Below are positions 15,274-23,569 of a stretch of DNA of 28,590 nt, piece after piece. The DNA is taken from assembly GCA_019425005.1 (NCBI GenBank), contig JAHYYK010000031.1, forward strand, positions 1 to 28,590, written 5' to 3'. The first letter of the stretch is position 1. Every line of letters starts with the position of its first letter. The DNA is from Collinsella sp. Lineage in GTDB: Bacteria; Actinomycetota; Coriobacteriia; Coriobacteriales; Coriobacteriaceae. The translations under genes were made by a program, and so were the position numbers. The notes below the pieces were generated by a model. That model was not told where the DNA came from and made no database searches. It saw nothing but the letters and a program-made list of their open reading frames with translations.

Positions 15274-15963
15274 CTAGCCCTCAAACGAAAGCACACGGTC
15301 AAGATCCAGCTCTTCATAGCTGTCGATAAAGATGTCGCAGTTGGCACGCACCTCGTCGCGCTCCATACGGCCGTGCGGGTCATAGATGCCCACGCGCTTA
15401 AAGCCGGCGGTGCCAGAGCTCTTAAGGCCAAAGACGGCGTCCTCAAATACCCACGCGCGCTCAAACTTGTGCCCGTGGCGCTCTTCTAGGCGGCGCAGCG
15501 CCAGCTCGTATACGTCGGGGAACTGTTTGGAGCGTCCTGCCTCGCCCGTCGTGGTAACAAACTCCATGTACGCGTCGAGCCCGGCGCCCGCAAGCGCAGA
15601 CGTAACCAGCTCGGCCGGCGTGGACGTGGCAACGCACAAGGCAATGCCCGCCGCCTTCGTCTGCTCCAAAAATGCCAGGAGCCCCTCGCGCGGCGGCACC
15701 TTGGAGTACCCATCAATCAGAATGTCGCTCAGCTCGCGATACAGCTCCTCGCCATTCGCTCCAATGCCCCAGGTGTCGTGGTAGGCCTGGCACTCGTCCT
15801 CGAGCGACAAATGCTCAAACTGGGCAAAATCGTCGACCGTCACGTCAACTCCGTGGCGGTGCAATAACTCGGGCTGGGCATAGGCCCAAACGGGGGTGCT
15901 ATTAACCAGCGTGCCGTCGCAATCGAAAATAAAAGCAACGTTGGAGGCGGCGGTCTGGGACAT
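15274..15963 (-). CDS. HAD-superfamily phosphatase (beta-phosphoglucomutase-like subfamily)
   Basis: 229 residues from the chosen start. Motif I is FDCDGTLVNS (nucleophile D14, acid/base D16), followed by an all-alpha cap of subclass I. Motif II is CVATSTPAELV, motif III the Lys of GRSKQFPDVY, and motif IV WVFEDAVFGLKSS. This subfamily includes beta-phosphoglucomutases and small-molecule phosphatases; the substrate cannot be fixed. Near glycogen genes a sugar phosphate is plausible, but the gene is on the opposite strand and coupled to thiN. The ATG at 15963 is 7 bases from GAAAGG; the ATGs at 15969 and 15984 are poorly placed. Confidence 0.82.
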   Translation of the reverse strand: MSQTAASNVAFIFDCDGTLVNSTPVWAYAQPELLHRHGVDVTVDDFAQFEHLSLEDECQAYHDTWGIGANGEELYRELSDILIDGYSKVPPREGLLAFLEQTKAAGIALCVATSTPAELVTSALAGAGLDAYMEFVTTTGEAGRSKQFPDVYELALRRLEERHGHKFERAWVFEDAVFGLKSSGTAGFKRVGIYDPHGRMERDEVRANCDIFIDSYEELDLDRVLSFEG

Positions 15964-16297
15964 AAACATACCTTTCAATGTCAAATGGTAAACATCCTGC
16001 TAAAAACGTTTTACCAAACGTCAGACTAACAATCTTGAAACCCTAATTGGTAAAACAGTCAAGAGTTTTACCACGGCAATTCTGCCAGTGGTCTAAACAT
16101 GGCGCTTACCGATTAAACGCCGCCCTAAAACCACTTTCCTTCATAAAAGTAACGTACAGGTGTTATCGTATTTCGTGCCGAAAGTTCCACCGAGCACGCG
16201 AGGTGGAACGAATCATAGAACTATCGCCGTCCCCTCGATTCGTGCAGCCTTGGACCTTTCGCATCTAGTCACCAAGGCAACACGCTGCCGCGTCATG
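15964..16297. other. Divergent intergenic region between HAD-thiN and the glg operon
   Basis: It carries three occurrences of a TGGTAAA(A)C motif: TGGTAAAC at 15986-15993, its inverted form GTTTTACCA at 16008-16016 (inside CGTTTTACCAAACG), and the dyad at 16048-16073 listed separately. No clean sigma-70 promoter stands out for glgB. For the minus strand, TTGACT (16057-16062) lies between the dyad arms and is a good -35, but no convincing -10 follows. A frame continuous with glgB extends to 16160 but is probably not translated. Confidence 0.5.
16048..16073. promoter_or_regulatory. Operator-like dyad TGGTAAAAC-n8-GTTTTACCA
   Basis: TGGTAAAAC (16048-16056) and GTTTTACCA (16065-16073) are perfect 9-bp inverted arms separated by 8 bases. 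The same 9-mer occurs at 26201-26209 upstream of the GH13-GH77 gene. Repeated dyads in a divergent control region suggest a dimeric transcription factor site; the factor is unknown. Confidence 0.6.
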
Positions 16298-18571
16298 ATG
16301 GGATCAAACGTGAGCGATACAAAGCTAAAGCCAGCAACCAAAAAGCCTGCTACCCGTAAGGCCGCCCCGCACGCACCGGAGCTCTCCAAGGACGATGTCT
16401 ATCTGTTTGGCATTGGCATGTGGGAGCGCAGCTGGGAAAAGATGGGCACGCATCCTGACACGCAGAACCGTACGCGCGGCTGGCGCTTTTGCGTTTGGGC
16501 GCCCGACGTAAAGAGTGTCCACGTCATTGGCGAATTTAACGACTGGAATGAAGAAGCCAACCCGCTGGTGCCCGTGCATACGAGCGCTATTTGGGAAGGC
16601 TTTATTCCTGGCGCAGAGCAAGGCCAGCTCTATAAGTACCTCATCGAGACCAACGAGGGCGAGAAGCTCTACAAGGCCGATCCGTACGCCTTTAAAGCTG
16701 AGTGCCCTCCGGGTACGGCCAGCGTACTGTGGACCCTCGATGGCTATAAGTGGAACGACGCCGCGTGGCTCAAGCGCCGCGCCGGCCACAACCACATGTC
16801 GCAGCCGCTCAACATCTACGAGGTGCATATTGGCTCGTGGAAGCGTCACGGCGACGCGCCGCAGGGCGACCCTGACGAGTACGGCAACTATCCCGGCCCC
16901 ATGGATCCCTTCCCCGCGCAGCGCGGCGAGTTCTACACCTATGACGACCTGTCGGTGGAGCTCGTGGACTACGTGCGCGACATGGGCTACACGCATATCG
17001 AGGTCATGCCGCTTATGGAGCATCCCTTCGATGGCTCCTGGGGCTACCAGACGACCGGCTACTACGCCGCCACGTCGCGCTACGGCAACCCGCAGCAGCT
17101 CATGCACTTTATCGACGCTTGCCACGAGGCAGGCATCGGCGTGATTATGGACTGGGTGCCCGGCGGTTTTTGCGCCGATTCCCACGGCCTTGCCACCTTT
17201 AACGGCCACATGCTGTTTGAGCACGAGATTCACCCCAACTGGGGCACGCACAAGTTCGACTTCGCCCGCGGCGAGGTCCGCTCTTTCTTGGTCTCCAACG
17301 TGCTGTACTGGCTCGAGAACTTCCATGTTGACGGCATTCGCATGGACGGCGTGTCCAGCATGCTGTACCTCAACTTTGGCATTGACGATCCGGGGCAAAA
17401 GAAGTTCAACAAGTACGGTACCGAGGAGGACCTGGACGCCAGCGCGTTTATCCGCCAGGTCAACTGTGCTGTTGAGGCGCACTACCCCGACGTGATGATG
17501 ATGGCCGAGGAGTCCACCGCGTGGCCGCTCGTGACCTACCCGCCGCAGGACGGCGGCCTGGGCTTCCACTACAAGTGGGACATGGGCTGGATGAACGACA
17601 CCCTGCACTACATGCAGACCGATTTTCCGTGGCGTCCCGGCAACCACGGGCTGCTCACGTTCTCCATCATGTACGCCTTTACCGAGAACTTTATCTGCCC
17701 GCTGAGCCACGACGAGGTCGTGCACGGTAAGTGCTCGCTCATCGGCCGCATGCCGGGCGACTGGTGGCGCCAGTTTGCTGGCCTGCGCACGCTGGCTTTC
17801 TATCAGATGACGCACCCCGGCGCCAAGCTCAACTTTATGGGCAACGAGATCGGCCAGTTTATTGAGTGGCGCTATTACGAGTCCATCCAGTGGTTCCTGA
17901 CCGAGGAGTATGAGACCCACCGTCATCATCAGGCGTTTATCAAGGCGCTCAACCACCTGTACACTGCCGAGCCCGCCCTGTACGAGCGCGGTTACACCGA
18001 CGACGGCTTTACCTGGATCGACGCGGATAACTCCAAGCAGTCCATCGTGAGCTTTGTGCGCCAGGGCGAGGATGTCGACGACGACCTGGTGATCCTGATC
18101 AACTTTGACCCCGCGAGCTACGAGAGCTTCCGCGTAGGCGTGCCGCGCGAGGGTGACTGGGAGGTCATCTTTGACTCCGACCGTCCCGAGTTCGGCGGCA
18201 GCGGCTATGCCGGCGAGGAGCCTTGCACCTGCTCGAGTGAGCCCTATCCCTGGAACGGGCAGATGGACTCCATCGAGATTAAGGTACCCGGTCTGGCAGG
18301 TGTGGTGCTTAAGCGCCGCGGTCCCAGCAGCTATAAGCCGCCCGTGGTCGAGGAGCCCAAGGCTGCGCCCAAAAAGCGTATGTCTTCGGTGAAGCCCAAG
18401 CCTGCGGCTGCTAAGAAGGCTCCGGCTAAGGCCAAGGCTACGACGACCAAGGCCAAGGCCAAGGCTGCCGCAAAGCCCGCTGCTAAGGCCGCAGCCAAGA
18501 AACCGGCTGCCAAAAAGGCCGCTACCAAGGCCAAGTCTGCTTCTGTTAAGCCGTCTGCCAAGGATGCGTAA
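16298..18571 (+). CDS. glgB: Glycogen branching enzyme with H1-like C-terminal tail
   Basis: 757 residues from the chosen ATG. A CBM48 domain (GWRFCVWAPDVKSVHVIGEF) precedes the GH13_9 barrel. Region I is DWVPGGF, region II GIRMDGVSSMLY (nucleophile D350), region III MMAEESTAWP (acid/base Glu at 404-405), and region IV LSHDEVVHGK. The enzyme cuts alpha-1,4 chains and rejoins them as alpha-1,6 branches. Residues 682-757 (18341-18568) are an added Lys/Ala/Pro-rich tail (runs such as KKAPAKAKATTTKAKAKAA), absent from ordinary GlgB. The start is uncertain: ATGs at 16295 and 16298 or GTG at 16310 are possible, none with a strong Shine-Dalgarno. It is the first gene of the glycogen operon. Confidence 0.92.
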   Translation: MGSNVSDTKLKPATKKPATRKAAPHAPELSKDDVYLFGIGMWERSWEKMGTHPDTQNRTRGWRFCVWAPDVKSVHVIGEFNDWNEEANPLVPVHTSAIWEGFIPGAEQGQLYKYLIETNEGEKLYKADPYAFKAECPPGTASVLWTLDGYKWNDAAWLKRRAGHNHMSQPLNIYEVHIGSWKRHGDAPQGDPDEYGNYPGPMDPFPAQRGEFYTYDDLSVELVDYVRDMGYTHIEVMPLMEHPFDGSWGYQTTGYYAATSRYGNPQQLMHFIDACHEAGIGVIMDWVPGGFCADSHGLATFNGHMLFEHEIHPNWGTHKFDFARGEVRSFLVSNVLYWLENFHVDGIRMDGVSSMLYLNFGIDDPGQKKFNKYGTEEDLDASAFIRQVNCAVEAHYPDVMMMAEESTAWPLVTYPPQDGGLGFHYKWDMGWMNDTLHYMQTDFPWRPGNHGLLTFSIMYAFTENFICPLSHDEVVHGKCSLIGRMPGDWWRQFAGLRTLAFYQMTHPGAKLNFMGNEIGQFIEWRYYESIQWFLTEEYETHRHHQAFIKALNHLYTAEPALYERGYTDDGFTWIDADNSKQSIVSFVRQGEDVDDDLVILINFDPASYESFRVGVPREGDWEVIFDSDRPEFGGSGYAGEEPCTCSSEPYPWNGQMDSIEIKVPGLAGVVLKRRGPSSYKPPVVEEPKAAPKKRMSSVKPKPAAAKKAPAKAKATTTKAKAKAAAKPAAKAAAKKPAAKKAATKAKSASVKPSAKDA

Positions 18572-18664
18572 CAAAACCGTTACAGCTGTAATTACCCGCC
18601 CCGACGAGGCGTAGGATACAAGTCATAACCGTTCCGGGAGAAACATCCCCGGGGGAAGGAACGT

Positions 18665-21091
18665 ATGAATAAGATCTTCGACAACAAGCAGGAGTTTACC
18701 GAGCTCTATCGCGATGCCGTCATGAGCATCAGCGGCAAGAGCGTCGAGGCCGCCAGCGACCTCGACCGCTTTAACGCCCTGGCCAAGCTCGTGGCCGAGA
18801 AGGCACGCACCGTTGCCACCAAGAGCGACGCCCGCGCCACCGCCGAGGGCAAGAAGCGCGTGTACTACTTCTCGATCGAGTTTTTGATCGGCCGCCTGCT
18901 CGACAACTACCTGCTCAACTTTGGCGTGCGCGACATGGTCGCCGAGGCGCTCGGCGACATGGGCTTCGACCTGTCCGTCATCGAGAACCAGGAGCCCGAT
19001 CCGGCGCTGGGCAACGGTGGCCTGGGCCGTCTTGCAGCATGCTTCCTGGATTCCATGGCAGCCGAGGGCATTGCCGGCTACGGCAACGGCATGCGCTACC
19101 GCTACGGCCTGTTTAAGCAGGAGATCGTTAACGGCAGCCAGGTCGAGGCTACCGACGAGTGGCTCACCCACGGCTATCCCTGGGAGGTCCGCCGTCAGGA
19201 TAAGGCCGTGACCATTAAGTTTGGTGGCCACGTCGAGGGCTTTGAGGAGAACGGCCGCACGTTCTACCGCACGGTGGACACGCAGGATATCCTGGCCGTC
19301 CCTTATGATATCCCCGTCGTGGGCTATGCCGGCGAGACCGTCAACAAGCTGCGCGTCTGGGCCGCTGAGCCGGTCGAGGAGCACTTCGATCTGGAGGCTT
19401 TCAACCGCGGCGACTACGCCCTGGCAGACGCCGAGCGCGCCGAGGCCGAGGCCATCAGCGCCATCCTCTACCCCAACGACGCCGGCGAGCACGGCCGTCT
19501 GCTGCGCCTGAAGCAGGAGTACCTGTTTGTCTCGGCCGGCATCTACAGCCTGCTCGACACCTTTGAGAAGGAGCACGGCGCGAACTGGGAGCTGCTGCCG
19601 CAGTTTGTGGCCATCCATACCAACGATACCCACCCCGCCATGTGCGGCCCCGAGCTCATGCGTATCCTCATCGACGAGAAGAAGCTCGAGTGGGATGACG
19701 CTTGGAACATCGTGACGCAGGTTGTGAGCTACACCAACCACACGATCCTGCCCGAGGCCCTGGAGAAGTGGCCCATCGGCACGTTCTCCAAGCTCCTCCC
19801 CCGCGTGTACCAGATCATCGACGAGATCAGCCGTCGTTGGCACGAGTCGTTCGACACCACGCAGGAGGGCTGGCAGGAGCGTCTGCGCCAGACCGCCATC
19901 CTGTGGGACGGCGAGATTCGCATGGCCAACCTGTCCGTGATCTGCAGCCACAGCGTCAACGGCGTGGCCAAGATCCACTCTGACATCATCAAGAACATCG
20001 TGCTCAAGGACTTCTATGCCCTGACGCCCGAGAAGTTCAACAACAAGACCAACGGCATCTCGCACCGTCGCTTCTTTGCCGAGGCCAACCCCACCTACGC
20101 CAAGCTCGTGACCGAGGCCATTGGCGACGGCTGGCTCAAGGACGCCTTTGAACTGGAGAAGCTCAAAGAGTTCCAGAACGACACCGAGTTCCTGAAGGCC
20201 GTGGGTGCCTCCAAGCGCGCCAACAAGGAGCGCCTGGCCGCCTACGTCAAGGCCGAGACCGGTCTGGTCATTGACCCCAACACCGTCTTCGATGTTCAGG
20301 TGAAGCGCTTCCATGCCTACAAGCGCCAGCTCATGAACATCATGAAGGTGATGGACATCTACAACCGTCGCATCGCCGATCCCAACTTCCACGTGACGCC
20401 GACGACCTTCATCTTTAGCGGCAAGGCTGCCTCGAGCTACACCTTTGCCAAGGAGACCATCCGCCTCATTAACTCCGTGGCCGATGTCATCAACAACGAC
20501 CCGCGCGTCAACGAGGTCATGAAGGTCTGCTTTATCCCCAACTTCCGTGTGAGCAACGCCCAGCTCATCTACCCCGCCGCCGAGATCTCGGAGCAGATCT
20601 CCACGGCTGGCAAGGAGGCCTCGGGCACGTCCAACATGAAGCTCATGATGAACGGCGCCATTACGCTGGGTACCCTCGACGGCGCCAACATCGAGATCGC
20701 CGACCTGGCCGGTCGCGAGAACGAGGCCATCTTTGGCCTGACCGCCCCCGAGGTCGAGCAGCTCTGGGCATCCAACAGCTACTTTGCGTGGGATACCCTC
20801 AACGGCGACCGCGAGCGTCTGGGCCGCGTGATGGACGAGCTCAAGGACGACACCTTCGCGGGTCTTTCGGGCAACTTCGAGAGCATCTACAACGAGCTCA
20901 TGAACAACAACGACCCCGACCTGGTTATGGCCGACTTCCGCAGCTACGTCGACGCCTGGGAGAAGCTCACGTACAGCTACGGCGACCAGGAGACCTGGAA
21001 CCGCAAGGCGCTGCTCAACACCGCCTCGAGCGGCTGGTTCTCGAGCGACCGCACCATTCGCGAGTACCGCGACGAAATCTGGCACGCGTAA
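18665..21091 (+). CDS. glgP: Glycogen/maltodextrin phosphorylase
   Basis: 808 residues, typical GT35 length. Recognisable blocks are VYYFSIEFLIGRLLDNYLLN, PALGNGGLGRLAACFLDS, HTNDTHPAMCGPELMRIL, VKRFHAYKRQL, and the PLP-binding ASGTSNMKLMMNGAITLGTL with the Schiff-base lysine K659. It releases glucose-1-phosphate from chain ends with inorganic phosphate. The ATG follows GGGGGAAGGA with good spacing, 93 bases after glgB. Unlike GlgB and GlgA it has no basic tail. The glucose-1-phosphate it produces is the substrate of the next gene's product. Confidence 0.95.
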   Translation: MNKIFDNKQEFTELYRDAVMSISGKSVEAASDLDRFNALAKLVAEKARTVATKSDARATAEGKKRVYYFSIEFLIGRLLDNYLLNFGVRDMVAEALGDMGFDLSVIENQEPDPALGNGGLGRLAACFLDSMAAEGIAGYGNGMRYRYGLFKQEIVNGSQVEATDEWLTHGYPWEVRRQDKAVTIKFGGHVEGFEENGRTFYRTVDTQDILAVPYDIPVVGYAGETVNKLRVWAAEPVEEHFDLEAFNRGDYALADAERAEAEAISAILYPNDAGEHGRLLRLKQEYLFVSAGIYSLLDTFEKEHGANWELLPQFVAIHTNDTHPAMCGPELMRILIDEKKLEWDDAWNIVTQVVSYTNHTILPEALEKWPIGTFSKLLPRVYQIIDEISRRWHESFDTTQEGWQERLRQTAILWDGEIRMANLSVICSHSVNGVAKIHSDIIKNIVLKDFYALTPEKFNNKTNGISHRRFFAEANPTYAKLVTEAIGDGWLKDAFELEKLKEFQNDTEFLKAVGASKRANKERLAAYVKAETGLVIDPNTVFDVQVKRFHAYKRQLMNIMKVMDIYNRRIADPNFHVTPTTFIFSGKAASSYTFAKETIRLINSVADVINNDPRVNEVMKVCFIPNFRVSNAQLIYPAAEISEQISTAGKEASGTSNMKLMMNGAITLGTLDGANIEIADLAGRENEAIFGLTAPEVEQLWASNSYFAWDTLNGDRERLGRVMDELKDDTFAGLSGNFESIYNELMNNNDPDLVMADFRSYVDAWEKLTYSYGDQETWNRKALLNTASSGWFSSDRTIREYRDEIWHA

Positions 21092-21127
21092 AGGCCGCGA
21101 GCTCCCCTATGCCAGCACGGCATTACT

Positions 21128-21158
21128 CGACGGGCGTGACGTTGCGCCGCGCCCGTCG
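21128..21158 (+). repeat. Hairpin in the glgP-glgC gap
   Basis: CGACGGGCG (21128-21136) pairs with CGCCCGTCG (21150-21158) around 13 bases. No T-run follows, and glgC begins 41 bases later on the same strand. It is more likely a pause, mRNA-stability or partial-attenuation element than a full terminator. Confidence 0.5.
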
Positions 21159-21198
21159 CTAATGGGTTTAGGAACATCGATGACAGAAGGAGAAATCG

Positions 21199-22347
21199 AT
21201 GAGTAAGAAAGAATGCATCGCGATGCTCCTCGCAGGAGGACAGGGCAGCCGATTGGGGGCACTCACCCAAAAGATCGCCAAGCCGGCGGTTAGCTTTGGT
21301 GGCAAGTTCCGCATTATCGACTTTTCGCTCTCCAACTGCTCCAACTCGGGCATCGACACGGTGGGCGTTCTGACGCAGTATCGCCCCTACCTGCTGCATG
21401 CCTACGTGGGCTCCGGCGAGGCTTGGGATCTGGACAGCCGCGACGGCGGCGTTTCGATCCTGCCGCCGTACGAGACGCAGACCGGCGGCGCATGGTATGC
21501 GGGCACGGCCGACGCCATTACGCAGAACCTGGACTACATCAAGGCCAACGACCCCAAGTACGTCCTGATTCTTTCGGGCGATCACCTGTATCGCATGGAC
21601 TACCGCAAGATGCTCAAGACGCACATTGAGAACAACGCCGACCTCACGGTGAGCGTTATGCCCGTGCCTTGGGAGGAGGCCAGCCGCTTTGGCATCCTGA
21701 CCACCGACCCCGAGGACGGCCGCATCATCAAGTTCACCGAGAAGCCCGATAAGCCCGATTCGAATCTCGCGTCCATGGGCATCTACATCTTCTCGGCCGA
21801 CGTGCTGATCGAGGCGCTCGAAGAGGACGCTCTGGACCAGCGCTCGAGCCACGACTTTGGCAAGGACATCATCCCCAAGCTGCTCGGCGAGGGCAAGCGC
21901 CTGTACAGCTACGAGTTCCACGGCTTTTGGAAGGACGTCGGCACCATCGCCAGCTTCCACGAGACCTCGATGGACCTGCTGGGCAACAACCCCGAGTTCG
22001 ATCTGTTTGACAAGCACTTCCCCATCATGTCCAACATCACCACGCGTCCGCCGCACTACATTGGCCCGGACGGCCGCCTGGACGACTGCCTGGTCTCCAA
22101 CGGCTGCAAGATCTACGGCACCGCTCGCCACTCGATCCTTTCGACCGATGTCATCATCGAGGAGCGCGCCGTGGTCGAGGACTCCGTGCTGCTGCCGGGT
22201 GCGCACGTTAAGAGCGGCGCGCACATCTGCCGCGCTATTTTGGGCGAGAACTCCACGGTCGAAGAGGGCGTGAAGCTCGGCTCTGTCGATACCACCAAGG
22301 ATACGGCCGTCGTTGGAAATGACGTCGTTATCGGGAAGGGGGAATGA
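21199..22347 (+). CDS. glgC: Glucose-1-phosphate adenylyltransferase
   Basis: 382 residues. The N-terminal nucleotidyltransferase domain has LLAGGQGSRLGALT (11-24), KPAVSFGGKFRIIDF, GGAWYAGTADAI, ILSGDHLYRMDY and GFWKDVGT. A left-handed beta-helix C-terminus follows (IYGTARHSILSTDVIIEE and similar hexad repeats). It makes ADP-glucose from ATP and glucose-1-phosphate, the committed step of glycogen synthesis. The ATG is preceded by GAAGGAG. Its stop is 4 bases before the glgD start, and the glgD Shine-Dalgarno lies in its last codons, fitting a GlgC-GlgD pair made together. Confidence 0.95.
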   Translation: MSKKECIAMLLAGGQGSRLGALTQKIAKPAVSFGGKFRIIDFSLSNCSNSGIDTVGVLTQYRPYLLHAYVGSGEAWDLDSRDGGVSILPPYETQTGGAWYAGTADAITQNLDYIKANDPKYVLILSGDHLYRMDYRKMLKTHIENNADLTVSVMPVPWEEASRFGILTTDPEDGRIIKFTEKPDKPDSNLASMGIYIFSADVLIEALEEDALDQRSSHDFGKDIIPKLLGEGKRLYSYEFHGFWKDVGTIASFHETSMDLLGNNPEFDLFDKHFPIMSNITTRPPHYIGPDGRLDDCLVSNGCKIYGTARHSILSTDVIIEERAVVEDSVLLPGAHVKSGAHICRAILGENSTVEEGVKLGSVDTTKDTAVVGNDVVIGKGE

Positions 22348-22351
22348 TCCG

Positions 22352-23479
22352 ATGATCAATCGCAAGGCCATCGGTTATATCACCGCTAACTACTCTTCGA
22401 GCTACGGCAGCGTCCTGCTCAAGGACCGCCCCATCGCGTCCGTTCCCTTTTTGGGCCGCTACCGCCTGATCGACTTTCCGCTGTCCAACATGATGAATGC
22501 CGGCATTAAGACCGTCGGCGTCGTCATGCCGGGCAACTACCGCTCGCTGATCGACCATGTGGGCTCGGGCAAGGACTGGGGCCTGGACCGCAAGAAGGGC
22601 GGCCTGTTCATGGTGCCCGGCAACGCGTATGGCACCACCAAGGGCGGCATGCGCTTCCTGCTGCGCGACATCATCTCCAACAAGACGCTGTTCCAGCGCT
22701 CGGACAAGCCCTATGTTGTGATGATGGGCACCAACATCATCTTTAACATGGATCTCAACACCATCATCGACGCGCACGAGAACTCCGGTGCCCAGATGAC
22801 CGTGGTGTACTGCAAGGCCACGCGCAACGTCGATGACGAGACCAAACTCGAGATTAACGAGAACGGTCGCCTGACGGGCGTGAGCGCTGGCGTCGCGTAC
22901 GGCGACAACGCCTCTATGGACTGCTGCATCGTCAACCGCGAGACGCTGCTCGAGATTATCGACCACTACCAGGCCGCCGACTATCTGGACCTGCTCGAGG
23001 CACTCCAGGGCGACTTTGGCAACATCGACGTTTGCAGCTACGAGTACAAGGGCGAGGTCGTGGGCGTGTTTAGCGAGAAGTCGCTGTATCGCCGCAGCAT
23101 GGACCTGCTTGACCAAACCGTGGCCGACCAGCTCTTCGATCCCGAGCGCCCGATCCTGACCAAGGCTCACGACGTGCCGCCTTCGCGCTATGCGACCGGT
23201 AGCCACGCGTGCAACTCGATCATCTCGGCCGGTTGCATCATCAAGGGCACCGTGCGCAATTCGATCCTGTCACGCGGCGTCGTGGTCGAGGAAGGAGCTT
23301 CGGTGACCAACTCGATCATCAACCAGAGCTGTGTCATCAAGAGCGGCGCACGCGTTGAGAACGCCATTCTGGACAAGAACAACGTGGTTCCCACCAACAC
23401 CGAGCTTCGCGGCACGCCCGAGAACATCCTGGTGCTGGGCAAGGCTCCGTTAACTTCCGACACCACCATCGTACGTTAA
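22352..23479 (+). CDS. glgD: GlgD, regulatory subunit of ADP-glucose pyrophosphorylase
   Basis: 375 residues, homologous to GlgC over its length. The catalytic glycine-rich GGxGxRL motif is replaced by NYSSSYGSVLL, and the ADP-glucose-specific WYAGTADAI block is missing (GGMRFLLRDII instead). The structural parts remain: PFLGRYRLIDFPLSNMMNAG, NIIFNMDL and the beta-helix C-terminus with NSIISAGC and NSILSRGVVVEE. In Gram-positive bacteria GlgD is a poorly active partner that raises GlgC activity. The ATG at 22352 follows AAGGGGG with about 9-base spacing and was chosen over an upstream ATG at 22313, which lies inside glgC. Confidence 0.92.
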   Translation: MINRKAIGYITANYSSSYGSVLLKDRPIASVPFLGRYRLIDFPLSNMMNAGIKTVGVVMPGNYRSLIDHVGSGKDWGLDRKKGGLFMVPGNAYGTTKGGMRFLLRDIISNKTLFQRSDKPYVVMMGTNIIFNMDLNTIIDAHENSGAQMTVVYCKATRNVDDETKLEINENGRLTGVSAGVAYGDNASMDCCIVNRETLLEIIDHYQAADYLDLLEALQGDFGNIDVCSYEYKGEVVGVFSEKSLYRRSMDLLDQTVADQLFDPERPILTKAHDVPPSRYATGSHACNSIISAGCIIKGTVRNSILSRGVVVEEGASVTNSIINQSCVIKSGARVENAILDKNNVVPTNTELRGTPENILVLGKAPLTSDTTIVR

Positions 23480-23510
23480 CGTTGGCACCGCAACATCGCT
23501 CGTAACATAT

Positions 23511-23546
23511 AGAATAGCCGCCCGGTTAGCGCCAGGCGGCTATTCT
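23511..23546 (+). repeat. Hairpin in the glgD-glgA gap
   Basis: AGAATAGCCGCC (23511-23522) pairs exactly with GGCGGCTATTCT (23535-23546) around a 12-base loop. It ends 23 bases before the glgA ATG and no T-run follows. It probably modulates rather than ends transcription before glgA, or shapes the glgA 5' leader. Confidence 0.6.
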
Positions 23547-23569
23547 CGAATTGCAACATGGGAGACAAT

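Noticed and set aside
15964..16160. TPP riboswitch ahead of the HAD-thiN pair
   Set aside because: The THI-box core CTGAGA and its partner elements were not found; the region is instead dominated by TGGTAAAAC-type motifs.
16325..21085. Very long minus-strand open frames (749 and 820 codons) opposite glgB and glgP
   Set aside because: They are antisense shadows produced by strong GC-rich codon bias; the plus-strand frames carry complete GH13_9 and GT35 motifs, while the antisense products have low-complexity Val/Ala/Leu/Gly composition and no motifs. Similar antisense frames over glgC, glgD and the glgA tail were dropped for the same reason.
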